The position numbers and the translations under genes are program-made. From Pyxidicoccus caerfyrddinensis (GTDB lineage Bacteria > Myxococcota > Myxococcia > Myxococcales > Myxococcaceae), in the NCBI RefSeq assembly GCF_010894405.1, contig NZ_JAAIYA010000007.1, forward strand, positions 496,001 to 560,000: 64,000 nucleotides of DNA, given 5' to 3'. The notes beneath the pieces were generated by a model, which saw nothing but the letters and a program-made list of their open reading frames with translations, was not told the DNA's origin and did not search any database. Positions 33,665-43,800 of the stretch are shown here, in pieces (the first letter of the stretch is position 1; the number at the start of each line of letters is the position of its first letter).

Positions 33665-34894
33665 ATGAGCGCCGTCGACGGCACCAACTATTTCTTCCGC
33701 AAGGCCGCGCGGATCATGGACGTCGGCACCCCCATCGAGACGCTGCTCGCCACGCCCCTGCGCGAGGTGAAGGTGCAGGTCTCGATTGAGATGGACTCGG
33801 GGGAGATTCGCACGTTCCTTGGCTACCGCATCCAGCACGACAACAGCCGCGGCCCCATGAAGGGCGGCCTGCGCTACCACCCGCTGCTGGACCAGGACGA
33901 GTGCGCGTCGCTCGCGTCGCTGATGACGTGGAAGACGGCCGTGGTGAATGTCCCCTACGGCGGCGCCAAGGGCGGCATCGCCTGCGACCCGTCGCAGCTG
34001 TCCATCAAGGAGCTGGAGCGGCTCACCCGGAAGTTCGTGGACCAGATACAGGACGTCATCGGCCCCACGCGTGACATCCCCGCCCCCGACGTCAACACCA
34101 ACCCCCAGGTGATGGCGTGGATCATGGACCAGTACTCGCGCTACCACGGCCACTCGCCGGCGGTGGTGACGGGCAAGCCGCTGGAGCTCTACGGCTCCAA
34201 GGGCCGCGAGGCGGCCACCGGGCGCGGCCTGCTCTACGTGTGCCGTGAAATCATGAGGGACCTGGGGCTCCCCGTGAAAGGCACGCGCTTCGCGCTGCAG
34301 GGCTTTGGCAACGTGGGCAGCCACACCGCGCAGCTCATCTGGGAGGACGGCGGCGTGGTGGTGGCGGTGGCGGACGTGCTGGGCGGCGTGCGCAACCCGC
34401 AGGGCCTGGACGTCCCCTCCCTCTTCGAGCACGTGAAGCGCACCGGCACGGTGACGGGCTTCACGGGCGGCACGCCGTGCACCAACGAGGAGGTGCTCAC
34501 CGCGGACTGCGAGGTGCTCATCCCCGCCGCGCTGGGCCACGTGCTGACGCGCGACAACGCGAATGCGGTGCGCGCCAAGCTCATCATCGAGGGCGCCAAC
34601 GGCCCCACCCAGCCGGAGGCGGACGAAATCTTCGAGAAGCGCGGCATCTTCGTGGTGCCGGACGTGCTCGCCAGCGCGGGCGGCGTGACGGTGAGCTACT
34701 TCGAGTGGGTGCAGAACCTCCAGCACCTGTCGTGGGAAGAAGAGCGCGTCAACGCGGAGCTGGAGAAGACGATGAAGGAGGCCTACGAGCGCGTGGCGCA
34801 GATTGCCCGCTCGCGGAAGGTCTCCATGCGGACGGCCGCCTACATCCTGGCCATCGGCCGGGTGGGCAAGGCCACGGTGCTGCGCGGCATCTGA
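33665..34894 (+). CDS. gdhA: glutamate dehydrogenase (Glu/Leu/Phe/Val dehydrogenase family)
   Basis: A 409-residue enzyme of the hexameric family that interconverts glutamate and 2-oxoglutarate plus ammonia. Substrate-binding and catalytic residues are in PMKGGLRYH and YGGAKGGIACDP (catalytic Lys about residue 105); the conserved DVNT follows in the PAPDVNTNP segment; the Rossmann motif is GFGNVGSH at about 218-225. Standard length. GAGGAG lies upstream of the ATG. The branched-chain specificity cannot be excluded, but DVNTNP and overall sequence favour glutamate. Likely catabolic in an amino-acid-feeding predator. Confidence 0.93.
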   Translation: MSAVDGTNYFFRKAARIMDVGTPIETLLATPLREVKVQVSIEMDSGEIRTFLGYRIQHDNSRGPMKGGLRYHPLLDQDECASLASLMTWKTAVVNVPYGGAKGGIACDPSQLSIKELERLTRKFVDQIQDVIGPTRDIPAPDVNTNPQVMAWIMDQYSRYHGHSPAVVTGKPLELYGSKGREAATGRGLLYVCREIMRDLGLPVKGTRFALQGFGNVGSHTAQLIWEDGGVVVAVADVLGGVRNPQGLDVPSLFEHVKRTGTVTGFTGGTPCTNEEVLTADCEVLIPAALGHVLTRDNANAVRAKLIIEGANGPTQPEADEIFEKRGIFVVPDVLASAGGVTVSYFEWVQNLQHLSWEEERVNAELEKTMKEAYERVAQIARSRKVSMRTAAYILAIGRVGKATVLRGI

Positions 34895-35023
34895 CGCGGC
34901 CCGGCACGGCGCCGCCGGATGTCCTCCGGTGGACGTGCCGCATCGCAGCGGGACGCTCGACAGGACGGCTGCCCGGCGCGTGTCTCTTCCGCCCGGGGCC
35001 CGCATCCGGTACACGCGCCCCAC

Positions 35024-36241
35024 ATGGTTACGCTCCAGGACATCCTTGCCGCGCGCGAGCGCCTGCGCTCGGTCATCCGCCCCACCCCGTGCCCGCAGTC
35101 CGACTACTTCACGGAGAAGACGGAATGCGCGGCGGTGTACTTCAAGATGGAGAACCTCCAGCGCACGGGGGCCTTCAAGGAGCGCGGCGCGCTCAACAAG
35201 CTCCTGACGCTGTCGCCGGACGAGCGGAACCGGGGCGTCATCGCCGCGTCGGCGGGCAACCACGCGCAGGGCGTGGCGTACAACGCGCTGAGGCTCGGAA
35301 TCAAAGCCACCATCGTGATGCCGGAGCGCACGCCGCTCATCAAGGTGTCGCGCACGCGTGACGAGTACAAGGCGCGCGTGGTGCTCAAGGGCTCCAACTT
35401 CGACGAGGCCTACGCGGAGGCGCTGCGCATCCAGAAGGAGGAGGGCTCCGTCTTCGTCCACCCCTTCAACGACCCGCACGTCATCGCCGGCCAGGGCACC
35501 ATCGGCCTGGAGCTGCTGGAGCAGTGTCCTGATTTGGAGGTGGTGCTCGTCCCCATCGGCGGCGGCGGGCTCATCTCCGGCATCTCCTGCGCGCTGAAGG
35601 AGAAGAAGCCCGGCATCCGGGTGGTGGGCGTGCAGACGTCCACCATCGCCAGCATGAAGGCGTCCATCGAGGCCGGCCGGCTGGTGGACCTCACCGCCGC
35701 GGGCACCACGATTGCGGACGGCATCGCCGTGAAGCGCGTGGGTGAGCTCACCTTCCCCATGGTGCAGAAGTACGTGGATGACGTGGTGGCGGTGGACGAG
35801 GAGGAAATCGCCGCCGCCATCCTCACGCTGCTGGAGCAGGAGAAGAGCGTGGTGGAGGGCGCGGGCGCGGTGGGCCTGGCCGCGCTGCTCAGCGGCGACG
35901 TGCCGCAGGCGAAGGGCAAGCGCACCGCCATCATCCTCAGCGGCGGCAACATCGACATGAACGTCATCAGCCGCATCATCGAGCGCGGCCTGGTGAAGAC
36001 GGGGCGCCTGGTGCAGCTGGAGGTGCGGCTGCCGGACCGGCCCGGCATGCTCGCGAAGCTCACCACCCAGGTGGCGGATTTGCGCGCCAACGTGGTGGAA
36101 ATCCATCACGAGCGCGCCTTCTCCAAGGCGGGCCTGGGCGAGGCCATGGTGGAGGTGACGCTGGAGACCACCGGCCCCGGCCACATCGAGGAGCTGATGC
36201 AGGCCCTGCACCAGCTCGGCTGGCAGGTGGCGCGCAAGTAA
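35024..36241 (+). CDS. ilvA: threonine ammonia-lyase with ACT domain
   Basis: A 405-residue PLP enzyme (fold type II) that deaminates threonine to 2-oxobutyrate. The PLP lysine is in TGAFKERGA (about residue 50), the substrate loop in SAGNHAQGVA, and the phosphate-binding loop in PIGGGGLISG. A single C-terminal ACT domain (about 327-402, LEVRLPDRPGMLAKL) makes it the shorter TdcB/IlvA2-like class of about 400 residues. It could be biosynthetic (isoleucine) or catabolic; context next to gdhA favours amino-acid breakdown but is weak. The frame is open further upstream, but the ATG at 35024 begins the conserved sequence. Confidence 0.92.
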   Translation: MVTLQDILAARERLRSVIRPTPCPQSDYFTEKTECAAVYFKMENLQRTGAFKERGALNKLLTLSPDERNRGVIAASAGNHAQGVAYNALRLGIKATIVMPERTPLIKVSRTRDEYKARVVLKGSNFDEAYAEALRIQKEEGSVFVHPFNDPHVIAGQGTIGLELLEQCPDLEVVLVPIGGGGLISGISCALKEKKPGIRVVGVQTSTIASMKASIEAGRLVDLTAAGTTIADGIAVKRVGELTFPMVQKYVDDVVAVDEEEIAAAILTLLEQEKSVVEGAGAVGLAALLSGDVPQAKGKRTAIILSGGNIDMNVISRIIERGLVKTGRLVQLEVRLPDRPGMLAKLTTQVADLRANVVEIHHERAFSKAGLGEAMVEVTLETTGPGHIEELMQALHQLGWQVARK

Positions 36242-36300
36242 CACTGGAACGGCAAGGGGGTCTTGCGTGACTGCGCGGGGGCTCGGCCATACTGGCGGGC

Positions 36301-37695
36301 ATGCGTGCCCTGCTCGTCGCCCTCGTCCTCGCCGCCGCGCCCCCTCCGTCCGCCCAGAAGGCGAAGGAGCTGGCCGCGAGCCGCGCCTGGGAGGAGCTGT
36401 ACCTCGCCTTCGCCTCCGGTGAGGTGAAGGACGTGCCGGATGCGCAGCGCCGCACCATCTCCGGCGCGCTCCTCAAGGGGTGCGAGGCCCTGTTGGAGGA
36501 GGACGCGGTGATGGCGTACTCGCTGGGCGAGCGCGCCGCCGTGTACGACGAGTCCGCCGGTGCGCTGCGGTGCCTGGCCCGCTCGGCGCGCAAGACGGAC
36601 CAGCGGGCCTCCGCCGAGGCCGCCCTGCGCAAGGGCCTGGAGAAGCACCCCAAGGACGGCTCCTTCCCGCTGGAATTGGGCCGGCTGCTGCTGGAGGAGC
36701 AGGACGCCGCGGGGGCCCTGGCGGTGCTGGAGAAGGTGCCGCCCCGCTCGCGCGAGGCCGCCGAGGCGAAGCGGCTGGTGCAGCAGGCCCGCGCGAAGAC
36801 GAATGAAGAGGGCGCGGCGCGCAAGGAAGCCGAGCGGCTCGAGCAGCTCATGAATGGCAAGACGGGCCGGCGGCCGGCCGGGACGGACCTGGAGGTCGCC
36901 CCGGCGGGGGGACGGGGTGGCGACAAGGGCGAGACGCGCTCGGTCAGCCTCTCCTACGAGTCCGGCACGGACCCGGGGGGCATGCGCACGCGCTCCAACA
37001 GCCGCTTCGTCATCCGCTACTTCAACAACCAGCGCGACTTCGGCCAGCGCGCCGACTACGAGGGCCGCGTCGTCGCCGCCCTGGACGAGGCCTACGACTT
37101 CACCCTGCGCGAGATTGGCGAGACGCGTGACAGGCCGGTGGACGTCATCCTCTACACCCGCGAGGAGTTCAGCCTCCACTTCGGCAAGCAGCGGGCCCAG
37201 ATGATCGCGGGGCTCTACTCGGACGACGCCATCCGCATCAACGACGCGGCGGAGATGAGCCAGGAGACGCGGGCCACGCTGGTGCACGAGTACGTCCACG
37301 CCGTGCTCGACAGCTACACCCAGGGCGCCCGGGACACCCTGCCCGTCTGGCTCAACGAGGGGCTGGCCGAGTACGTGGAGTGGCGCTACCTGGGGGAGGA
37401 GTCCCCGCCGAACCGGCTCGTCCGCAACACGGTGACCAGCGCGGCCAAGGCCGGAAAGCTGCCCCGCCTGGCGGAAATGGCGGATCAGTCCCTCATCTTC
37501 TCCAGGAACCCGAGCGTTGCCTATGCGACGTCCGCCATCGCCGTGAGGGAGCTGGTGCGGCGGGGTGGGGCCGAGCGGCTCATCACCTTCATCCGCGAGG
37601 TGGGAGGGGGGAAACCCATCGAGGAGGCCCTGCGGGACCACTACGGGGAGACCCTGGCGTCCCTCGACGAGGACGTGCGGGCTGCTCTCCAGTAG
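36301..37695 (+). CDS. secreted gluzincin peptidase (peptidase MA-like) with TPR region
   Basis: A 464-residue exported protein. After the signal peptide (MRALLVALVLAAAPPPSAQ) a helical TPR-like region spans about 25-185. The catalytic domain holds LVHEYVHAVLD (HExxH zinc motif, about residues 328-332) and NEGLAEY, whose Glu is the third ligand, the pattern of peptidase MA/DUF1570 families. It probably cleaves peptides in the periplasm or outside the cell; substrate unknown. Confidence 0.85.
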   Translation: MRALLVALVLAAAPPPSAQKAKELAASRAWEELYLAFASGEVKDVPDAQRRTISGALLKGCEALLEEDAVMAYSLGERAAVYDESAGALRCLARSARKTDQRASAEAALRKGLEKHPKDGSFPLELGRLLLEEQDAAGALAVLEKVPPRSREAAEAKRLVQQARAKTNEEGAARKEAERLEQLMNGKTGRRPAGTDLEVAPAGGRGGDKGETRSVSLSYESGTDPGGMRTRSNSRFVIRYFNNQRDFGQRADYEGRVVAALDEAYDFTLREIGETRDRPVDVILYTREEFSLHFGKQRAQMIAGLYSDDAIRINDAAEMSQETRATLVHEYVHAVLDSYTQGARDTLPVWLNEGLAEYVEWRYLGEESPPNRLVRNTVTSAAKAGKLPRLAEMADQSLIFSRNPSVAYATSAIAVRELVRRGGAERLITFIREVGGGKPIEEALRDHYGETLASLDEDVRAALQ

Positions 37696-37820
37696 GGGAG
37701 GCTGCCAGCCGAGCCCGGTCCAATTGGTTTACCCCTCCCCGGGAGTCCCCTACACTCGCAGCCCCCCATTCACGCTGCGGCAGTACCCTGCGAAGTACGC
37801 TGTCCGCAGCAAGGTGACGG

Positions 37821-40800
37821 ATGTCGGACACGCGCGCGGCGATGAGAGAATTCCGCTTCTTGGACGAGAAGCGGAAGCTGGGAAGCCTGTCTCCGGTGGA
37901 GGAGGCTCGATGGAATGAGCTGCGCGGGCTCCTGGGCGTCCAGGACGCGGCACCCGTGTCTGAGGCCTCCTGGCAGCAGCAGGCGGCGCCCCAGGGCTAC
38001 TACGGCGCCGATGGCCAGTGGTACGCCTACCCCGCTGGCTACGCCGAGCAGCAGCCCCAGGGCTACTACGGCGCTGATGGCCAGTGGTACGCCTACCCCG
38101 CTGGCTACGCCGAGCAGCAGCCCCAGGGCTACTACGGCGCCGACGGCCAGTGGTACGCCTACCCCGCCCAGGGCTATGCGCAGCCGGGGTACGACCCGAA
38201 CGCGCAGGGCTATGCGCAGCCGGGGTACGACCCGAACCAGGGCTATGCGCAGCCGGGGTACGACCCGAACGCGCAGGCCTACGCCCAGCCGGGCTACGAC
38301 CCGAACCAGGGTTATGCGCAGCCGGGGTACGACCCGAACGCGCAGGGCTACGCGGGCTACCCGCAGCAGGGCGGGTACGACCCGAATCAGCAGGCGTATG
38401 ACCCGAACGCGCAGGGCGGATACGACCCGAACCAGGGCTATGCGCAGCCGGGCTATGACCCGAACGCGCCGCAGGCCTATGCCGGCTGGGAGGCTGATCC
38501 GAACGCGCAGCAGGGCTATGCCGCGGACCCCGCGCAGCAGCAGGCCTACGCGGGCCAGGCGCAGCCCTACCCCGGCTATGCGCCGCAGGACCCGAACGCC
38601 TACGCGCCGCAGGCTCCCGCCGAGCAGGATCCGCTGGCCCTCAGCGCGGACGACATCGACATCCCCGCGCTGAGCGAGCCCGCGCCGTGGATGAACCCGG
38701 GCGCCGCGGAGACGTCGGCCGCCGCGGAGCAGGAGACGCAGTACGCCGAGGAGCAGCCCGCGGTCGAGGCCGCGGCCCCTGTCGAGGACGTGCTCGAGGT
38801 GACGGAAGGGGACGTGTCGGTCGACACCACTCCGGACCCGTCCGCCTCGTTCGCGGACGTCAGCGCGGACCTGATGGAGTCGGACACGGCGGCCGCGAGC
38901 GCGGAGCCGCTGTCCCAGGCCTTGAGCGCGACGGTCGCGGAGGACGACTTCTCCTCGGTCGGCGAGCCGGAGCAGCCCCAGGCCGCTTCCGCCACCGAGC
39001 CCGAGGCGTCGCTGGAGGCGTCGTTCGCCGACCTGTCGATGGAGGTCGAGTCGGCGCCGGACGCTCCCGCCGACGTGGAGGTGGCTTCCGCCGAGCTGGA
39101 GGTGGCGTCCTCCGAGGTCGAGCTGGTCGACGCGACGGCCGAGAGCGAGCCGCTGCTGGCCGAGGAGCGCACGCCCGCGCCCATGGACGAGGCGTGGGCG
39201 TCCGCCCCGCTCGCGGTGGATGACGAGCAGGGAGAGGTGGCGGACGCGGGTGACATCATCGACGTCGCGGCGATGGAGGATGCCACTCCGGCCGCGGATG
39301 CCGACGTCGAGTTCGTGGCCCAGGACATGGGCGCGACGACTTCGGGTGCTGCCGAGGAGACCGGCGCTACGGATGCGGCGCAGGAGGGCGGGGAGATCGC
39401 GCTCGATGCCTCCGACATGATCGAGGCCGCGTCTCCGGACGAGGCGGCTCCGGTCGCGGAGAATGCGGCGGGTGAGTGGAGCTCGGTCGATGAGGCTCCG
39501 GTCGCGGAGGCGTCGTCGAACGAGTGGAGCGCGGTTGACGCGACGCCGGTCGCGGAGAGCGCGGCGGACCCGTGGGGCACTCCGGGCGAGACGGCCTCGT
39601 TGGCGGAGAGCGCGGCGGACGAATGGAACACTCCGGCCGAGGCGACTCCGGTTGCCGAGGCTGCGGCAAGCACCTGGGATTCGGGTACGCCGTCCGAGAC
39701 GGGCGCGTTCGCCGAGAGCGCGGAGAGCACCTGGGACTCCGGCACGCCGGCCGAGGCGACGCCCGTCGCGGACGCTGCCGCGAATGCATGGGACTCGGGC
39801 ACGCCTGCCGAGACGACGTCGCACGCGGAGAACAGCTGGGACGCGAGCGCGTCCGGCGAGACGACTCCGGTCGCCGAGAACGCGGCCGGCGAATGGGATG
39901 CGAGCGCGTCGGGTGAGACGGGCTCGTTCACCGAGAATGCGGCCGGTGAGTGGGACACCAACGCTTCGGGCGAGGCAGCTCCGGTCGCGGCGGGCGAGTG
40001 GAACGCGAGCGCTGCGAGCGAGGCGGCACCGGTCGCTGAGCACGCGGCGAGCGAGTGGAGCACGCCTGGCGAGTCGGCCTCGTTCGAGGAGAACACCGCG
40101 GCCGAGTGGAACGCGGGCGCTTCGGGTGAGCCGGCTTCGTTCGAGGAGAACGCGGCAGGCGCCTGGGACTCGGGCACTGCGGTCGAGGCCCAGACGTCCG
40201 CGGAGTTCGATGCGTCCACCGAGAGCACGACGTCTTCCGCGAGCGTGGAGGCCGAGACCTCTTCGGTGCACCTCACCCAGTCCGCCGAGAGCGCTCCGGA
40301 GGACCTGTCGGGCACGGCGGAGATCGCACTCGACGCATCCGACGTGAGCGAGGCCGCCCCGGCCGAGATTGCGCTCGACGCCTCCGATGTCAGCGAGGCC
40401 GCCCCGGCCGAGATTGCCCTCGATGCGTCCGACGTGAGCGAAGCCGCTCCGACGGAGATTGCCCTCGACGCCTCCGACGTGAGCGAAGCCGCTCCGGCGG
40501 AGATTGCCCTCGACGCCTCCGATGTGAGCGAGGTCGAGCCCTACGCGGACGCACAGGGAGTCGCGGCTTCGGACGAGGCGGGCGCGACCTGGGAACAGGG
40601 CGAGCAGGCAGCGGCCGAGGAGATTGCGCTCGACGCCTCCGACGTGAGCGAGGAGTTCACCCCTGCCCCGTCCGTTGGCGCCGAGGAGAGCGTGCCCACG
40701 ATGGAGCTGGGTGCCGCCGATGCGACGGACTTCGCCACGATGGAGGCCCCGGCCCCCGGCGCGGAGGAGCCGTCGCTCGATGTCATGGACATCGAGTCGG

Positions 40801-43800
40801 CCCCCGAGAGCTCGGAGCCGCCCACGTTCGACGCGGCTGACCTCGGCACCGAGGTGGAGCCCGCGCCGCAGGCCGGGTCTCCTTTCGCGGCGTCTGACGT
40901 GCCGTCGATTGAGCTTCGCTCGGTGCAGGTGGGCCCGGACCTCCAGGCCGACACGCTCGAGGTCGCCGGTGGGCCTGCCACCCCCGCCCCGCGCGAGTAC
41001 GCGGGCCCGCCTTCCGCGCAGGAGATGTTCGACCTGAGCGGCAACCCCGAGGAGGCGGTGCCGCTCGCCGCCGCGGGCGAGTTCGTCGAGTACCGCAGCT
41101 ACACGTCCACCGATGACCGGGGCCTGGAGCTCCGGAGCGAGGGACAGTCCACGGTTGCCGGCTGGAGCGAGGGCTCGGCGGATGCGATGCCGCTCATGAG
41201 CGAGGAGCCCGCGGCCGCCAGCACCGAGTGGAGCGGGAGCGCGGCGGACGCCGTGCCGCTCGCGAGCAACGCCGACTTCGTGTCGGAGATGGGCACGACT
41301 GGCGAGGCCTGGAACAACACTGCCGACACCTCGGCGGTGGAGCTCCAGTCAGAGTGGTCGCCGGACACCGCGACGTCCAACGCCTCCGAGGAGCCAGCGG
41401 CCATCGAGCTGCAGCCCGAGTGGGTGTCGGCCGAGACGCCCGCGACCGACCCCGGCGCCGCCACGGCGTCTGAGTGGGCCAGCGCGGAGACGGGCGACAC
41501 GTCCGCCAACGCCCAGCAGGCCGAATGGGCGACTCCCGCCACCGACGCCAGCGCGCACGAGCCGCAGGCCGAGGAAGCCGCCATCGAGCTGCAGCCCGAG
41601 TGGGCTTCCGCCTCCGAGCCGGACTCCATGACCGGGGACGCCGCGCCGACTTCCGAGTGGACGCCGTCCGAGGGCGAAGTGCCGGCCACCGAGAGCGCGT
41701 CGTCCTGGACCGGCACCAGCACCGAGGCCGCGCCGTCCGAGTGGACCGCCGCCCCTGGCGAAGAGGCCGCCCCCGTCGAGCTCCAGGCCGAGTGGGCCAC
41801 GCCCGCCGAAGACGCCGCGCCCGAGAGCGCCCAGCCCGAGTGGGCCGCGCCGATGACGGAGGCCGCTCCCGAGGCCGCGCAGCCCGAGTGGGCCACGCCA
41901 GTTGAAGAGGTCGCCGCGGACGCGGTGCAGCCCGAGTGGGCCACGCCCGTCGAAGCCACGCCCGAGACCGCCCAGCCCGAGTGGGCTACGGCCGCTGAAG
42001 AGGTCGCCGCGGACGAGGTGCAGCCCGAGTGGGCCACGCCCGTCGAGGAGCTCGCTCCCGAGACCGCCCAGCCCGAGTGGGCCACGCCCGCCGAGGAAGT
42101 TCCGGCCGAAGCCGTCCAGGCCGAGTGGGCCTCGCCCGTCGAGGAGCTCGCGCCCGAGGCCGCTCAGCCCGAGTGGGCAACGCCCGCCACCGAAGCCGCT
42201 CCCCAGGCCGAGTGGAGCGCGGCCGAAGAAGTCGCCACCGAGGATGTGCAGACCGAGTGGGCCTCGCCCACCGCCGAGGCCGCTCCCACCGAGGCACAGC
42301 CCGAGTGGGCCACGCCTGTCGAAGAGCTGGCTCCCGAGGCCGTCCAGGCCGAGTGGGCCACCGACGCCGCTCCGCAGGCCGCGCAGCCCGAGTGGGCCAC
42401 GCCCGTCGAGGAGCTCGCGCCCGAGGACGTCCAGGCCGAGTGGTCCGAGCCCGCGGTCGACGGCGCCCAGAACGCCCAGCCCGCGTGGGCCGCCGCCACG
42501 CCCGCGCAGCCCGAGTGGAGCACGCCTTCCGCCGAAGCCGCTCCTGAGAGCGCCCAGGCCGAGTGGGCCTCCCCCATGGAGGAGCTCCCCGCCGACGCCG
42601 TCCAGGAAGAGTGGGCCACGCACGAATCCGCTCCCGCCGCCGAGGCCGCTCCCGAGGAGCTCCAGCCCGAGTGGGTGACGCCGGAGGCCGAGCCCGCTCC
42701 CGAGTGGAGCGCGCAGCAGCCCGCCGCCGCGCAGTGGAGCGAGACGCCCGCCGAGGAAATCTCCCTCACCGACGCCCCCGCCGAGGCCGCCCAGTCCGAG
42801 TGGAGCGACGCGCCGGTGGAAGTCGAGCCGGAGTGGAACTCCACGCCCGCGCAGACGGACTCACCCTTCGGCGCGCCCGCCCAGGCGGTGCCGTGGGAGC
42901 AGGAGCCCGCCGCTCCCGCGCAGCCGTGGGCCGCTCAGCCCCCGGCGGCTCCGGCCTGGCAGTCCGGCAGCAGCCCCTTCGCCGCCCAGGCCCAGGACTT
43001 CTCCGCGGCGGAACACGACGCCGTGGACGTCGGCCTCGACGCCCCGCCCGCCGAGGAAGAAGTCCCGCTGGAAATCGAGCCCGAGCAGGAGCTCGCGGAA
43101 ATCGACCTCGTGGAGGAGTCCGTGGAGCCGCCGCCCGCGGCCTTCACGCCTCCGCCCTCGCCGCCCGCCGCCGTCATGGCCGTGGCCGGCGTGGCCGCGG
43201 TGGCCGCCTCCGCCTTCCGGACGCCCGCCAGCGCCGCCCCGGCGCCCAGGGTCTCCGCCGCGAGCCCCCCGGTCGTCATCCCGCCCACGCCCGTGGTGGC
43301 GGCTGCTCCGAACACCCGGGCTTCCGTCTCCGTGCCGGCCGTGGCCCCCGCCGTCGCCGAGCCCACGCCGCCCGCCAACCAGCTCCGCGCCGCGCGCGAG
43401 CCGTTCTTCACCCAGCCGGCGGTGGTGGACTCGGCGCCCATCACCTCCTTCGTGGAGGGCGAGCACCGCGTCATCATCCACACCGTCGAGGGTCAGGTGA
43501 AGCGCGGCACCATCCGCGACGCGGACCTGCTCGACGAGGTCATCTCCCTGGAGCAGCAGAGCGGCTACGCGCCCGAGCAGATTCCCGGCAAGCGCGTGAA
43601 GGCCATCTTCTTCATGCTCACCGCCGGCGCGCGCCAGCCGCAGGCCGAGGGGCAGAAGATTCGCGTCACCTTCAACGACGGCCGCCAGGTCGCGGGCTTC
43701 TCGCAGGACTTCAAGGGCGCCACCCCGGGCTTCTTCGTCATCCCCGCGGACCAGCGCACCAACACCGCCCGCATCTTCATCTACCGCTCCAGCGTGCAGG

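Noticed and set aside
37770..40271. Long minus-strand Arg/Leu-rich frame opposite the giant repeat gene
   Set aside because: It is the complement of the repeats and has no independent signals; the plus-strand frame has a start, ribosome context and a conserved end.
40320..40544. Regular 45-bp repeats considered as a CRISPR array
   Set aside because: Units are contiguous with no unique spacers and stay in the coding frame; they are protein repeats.
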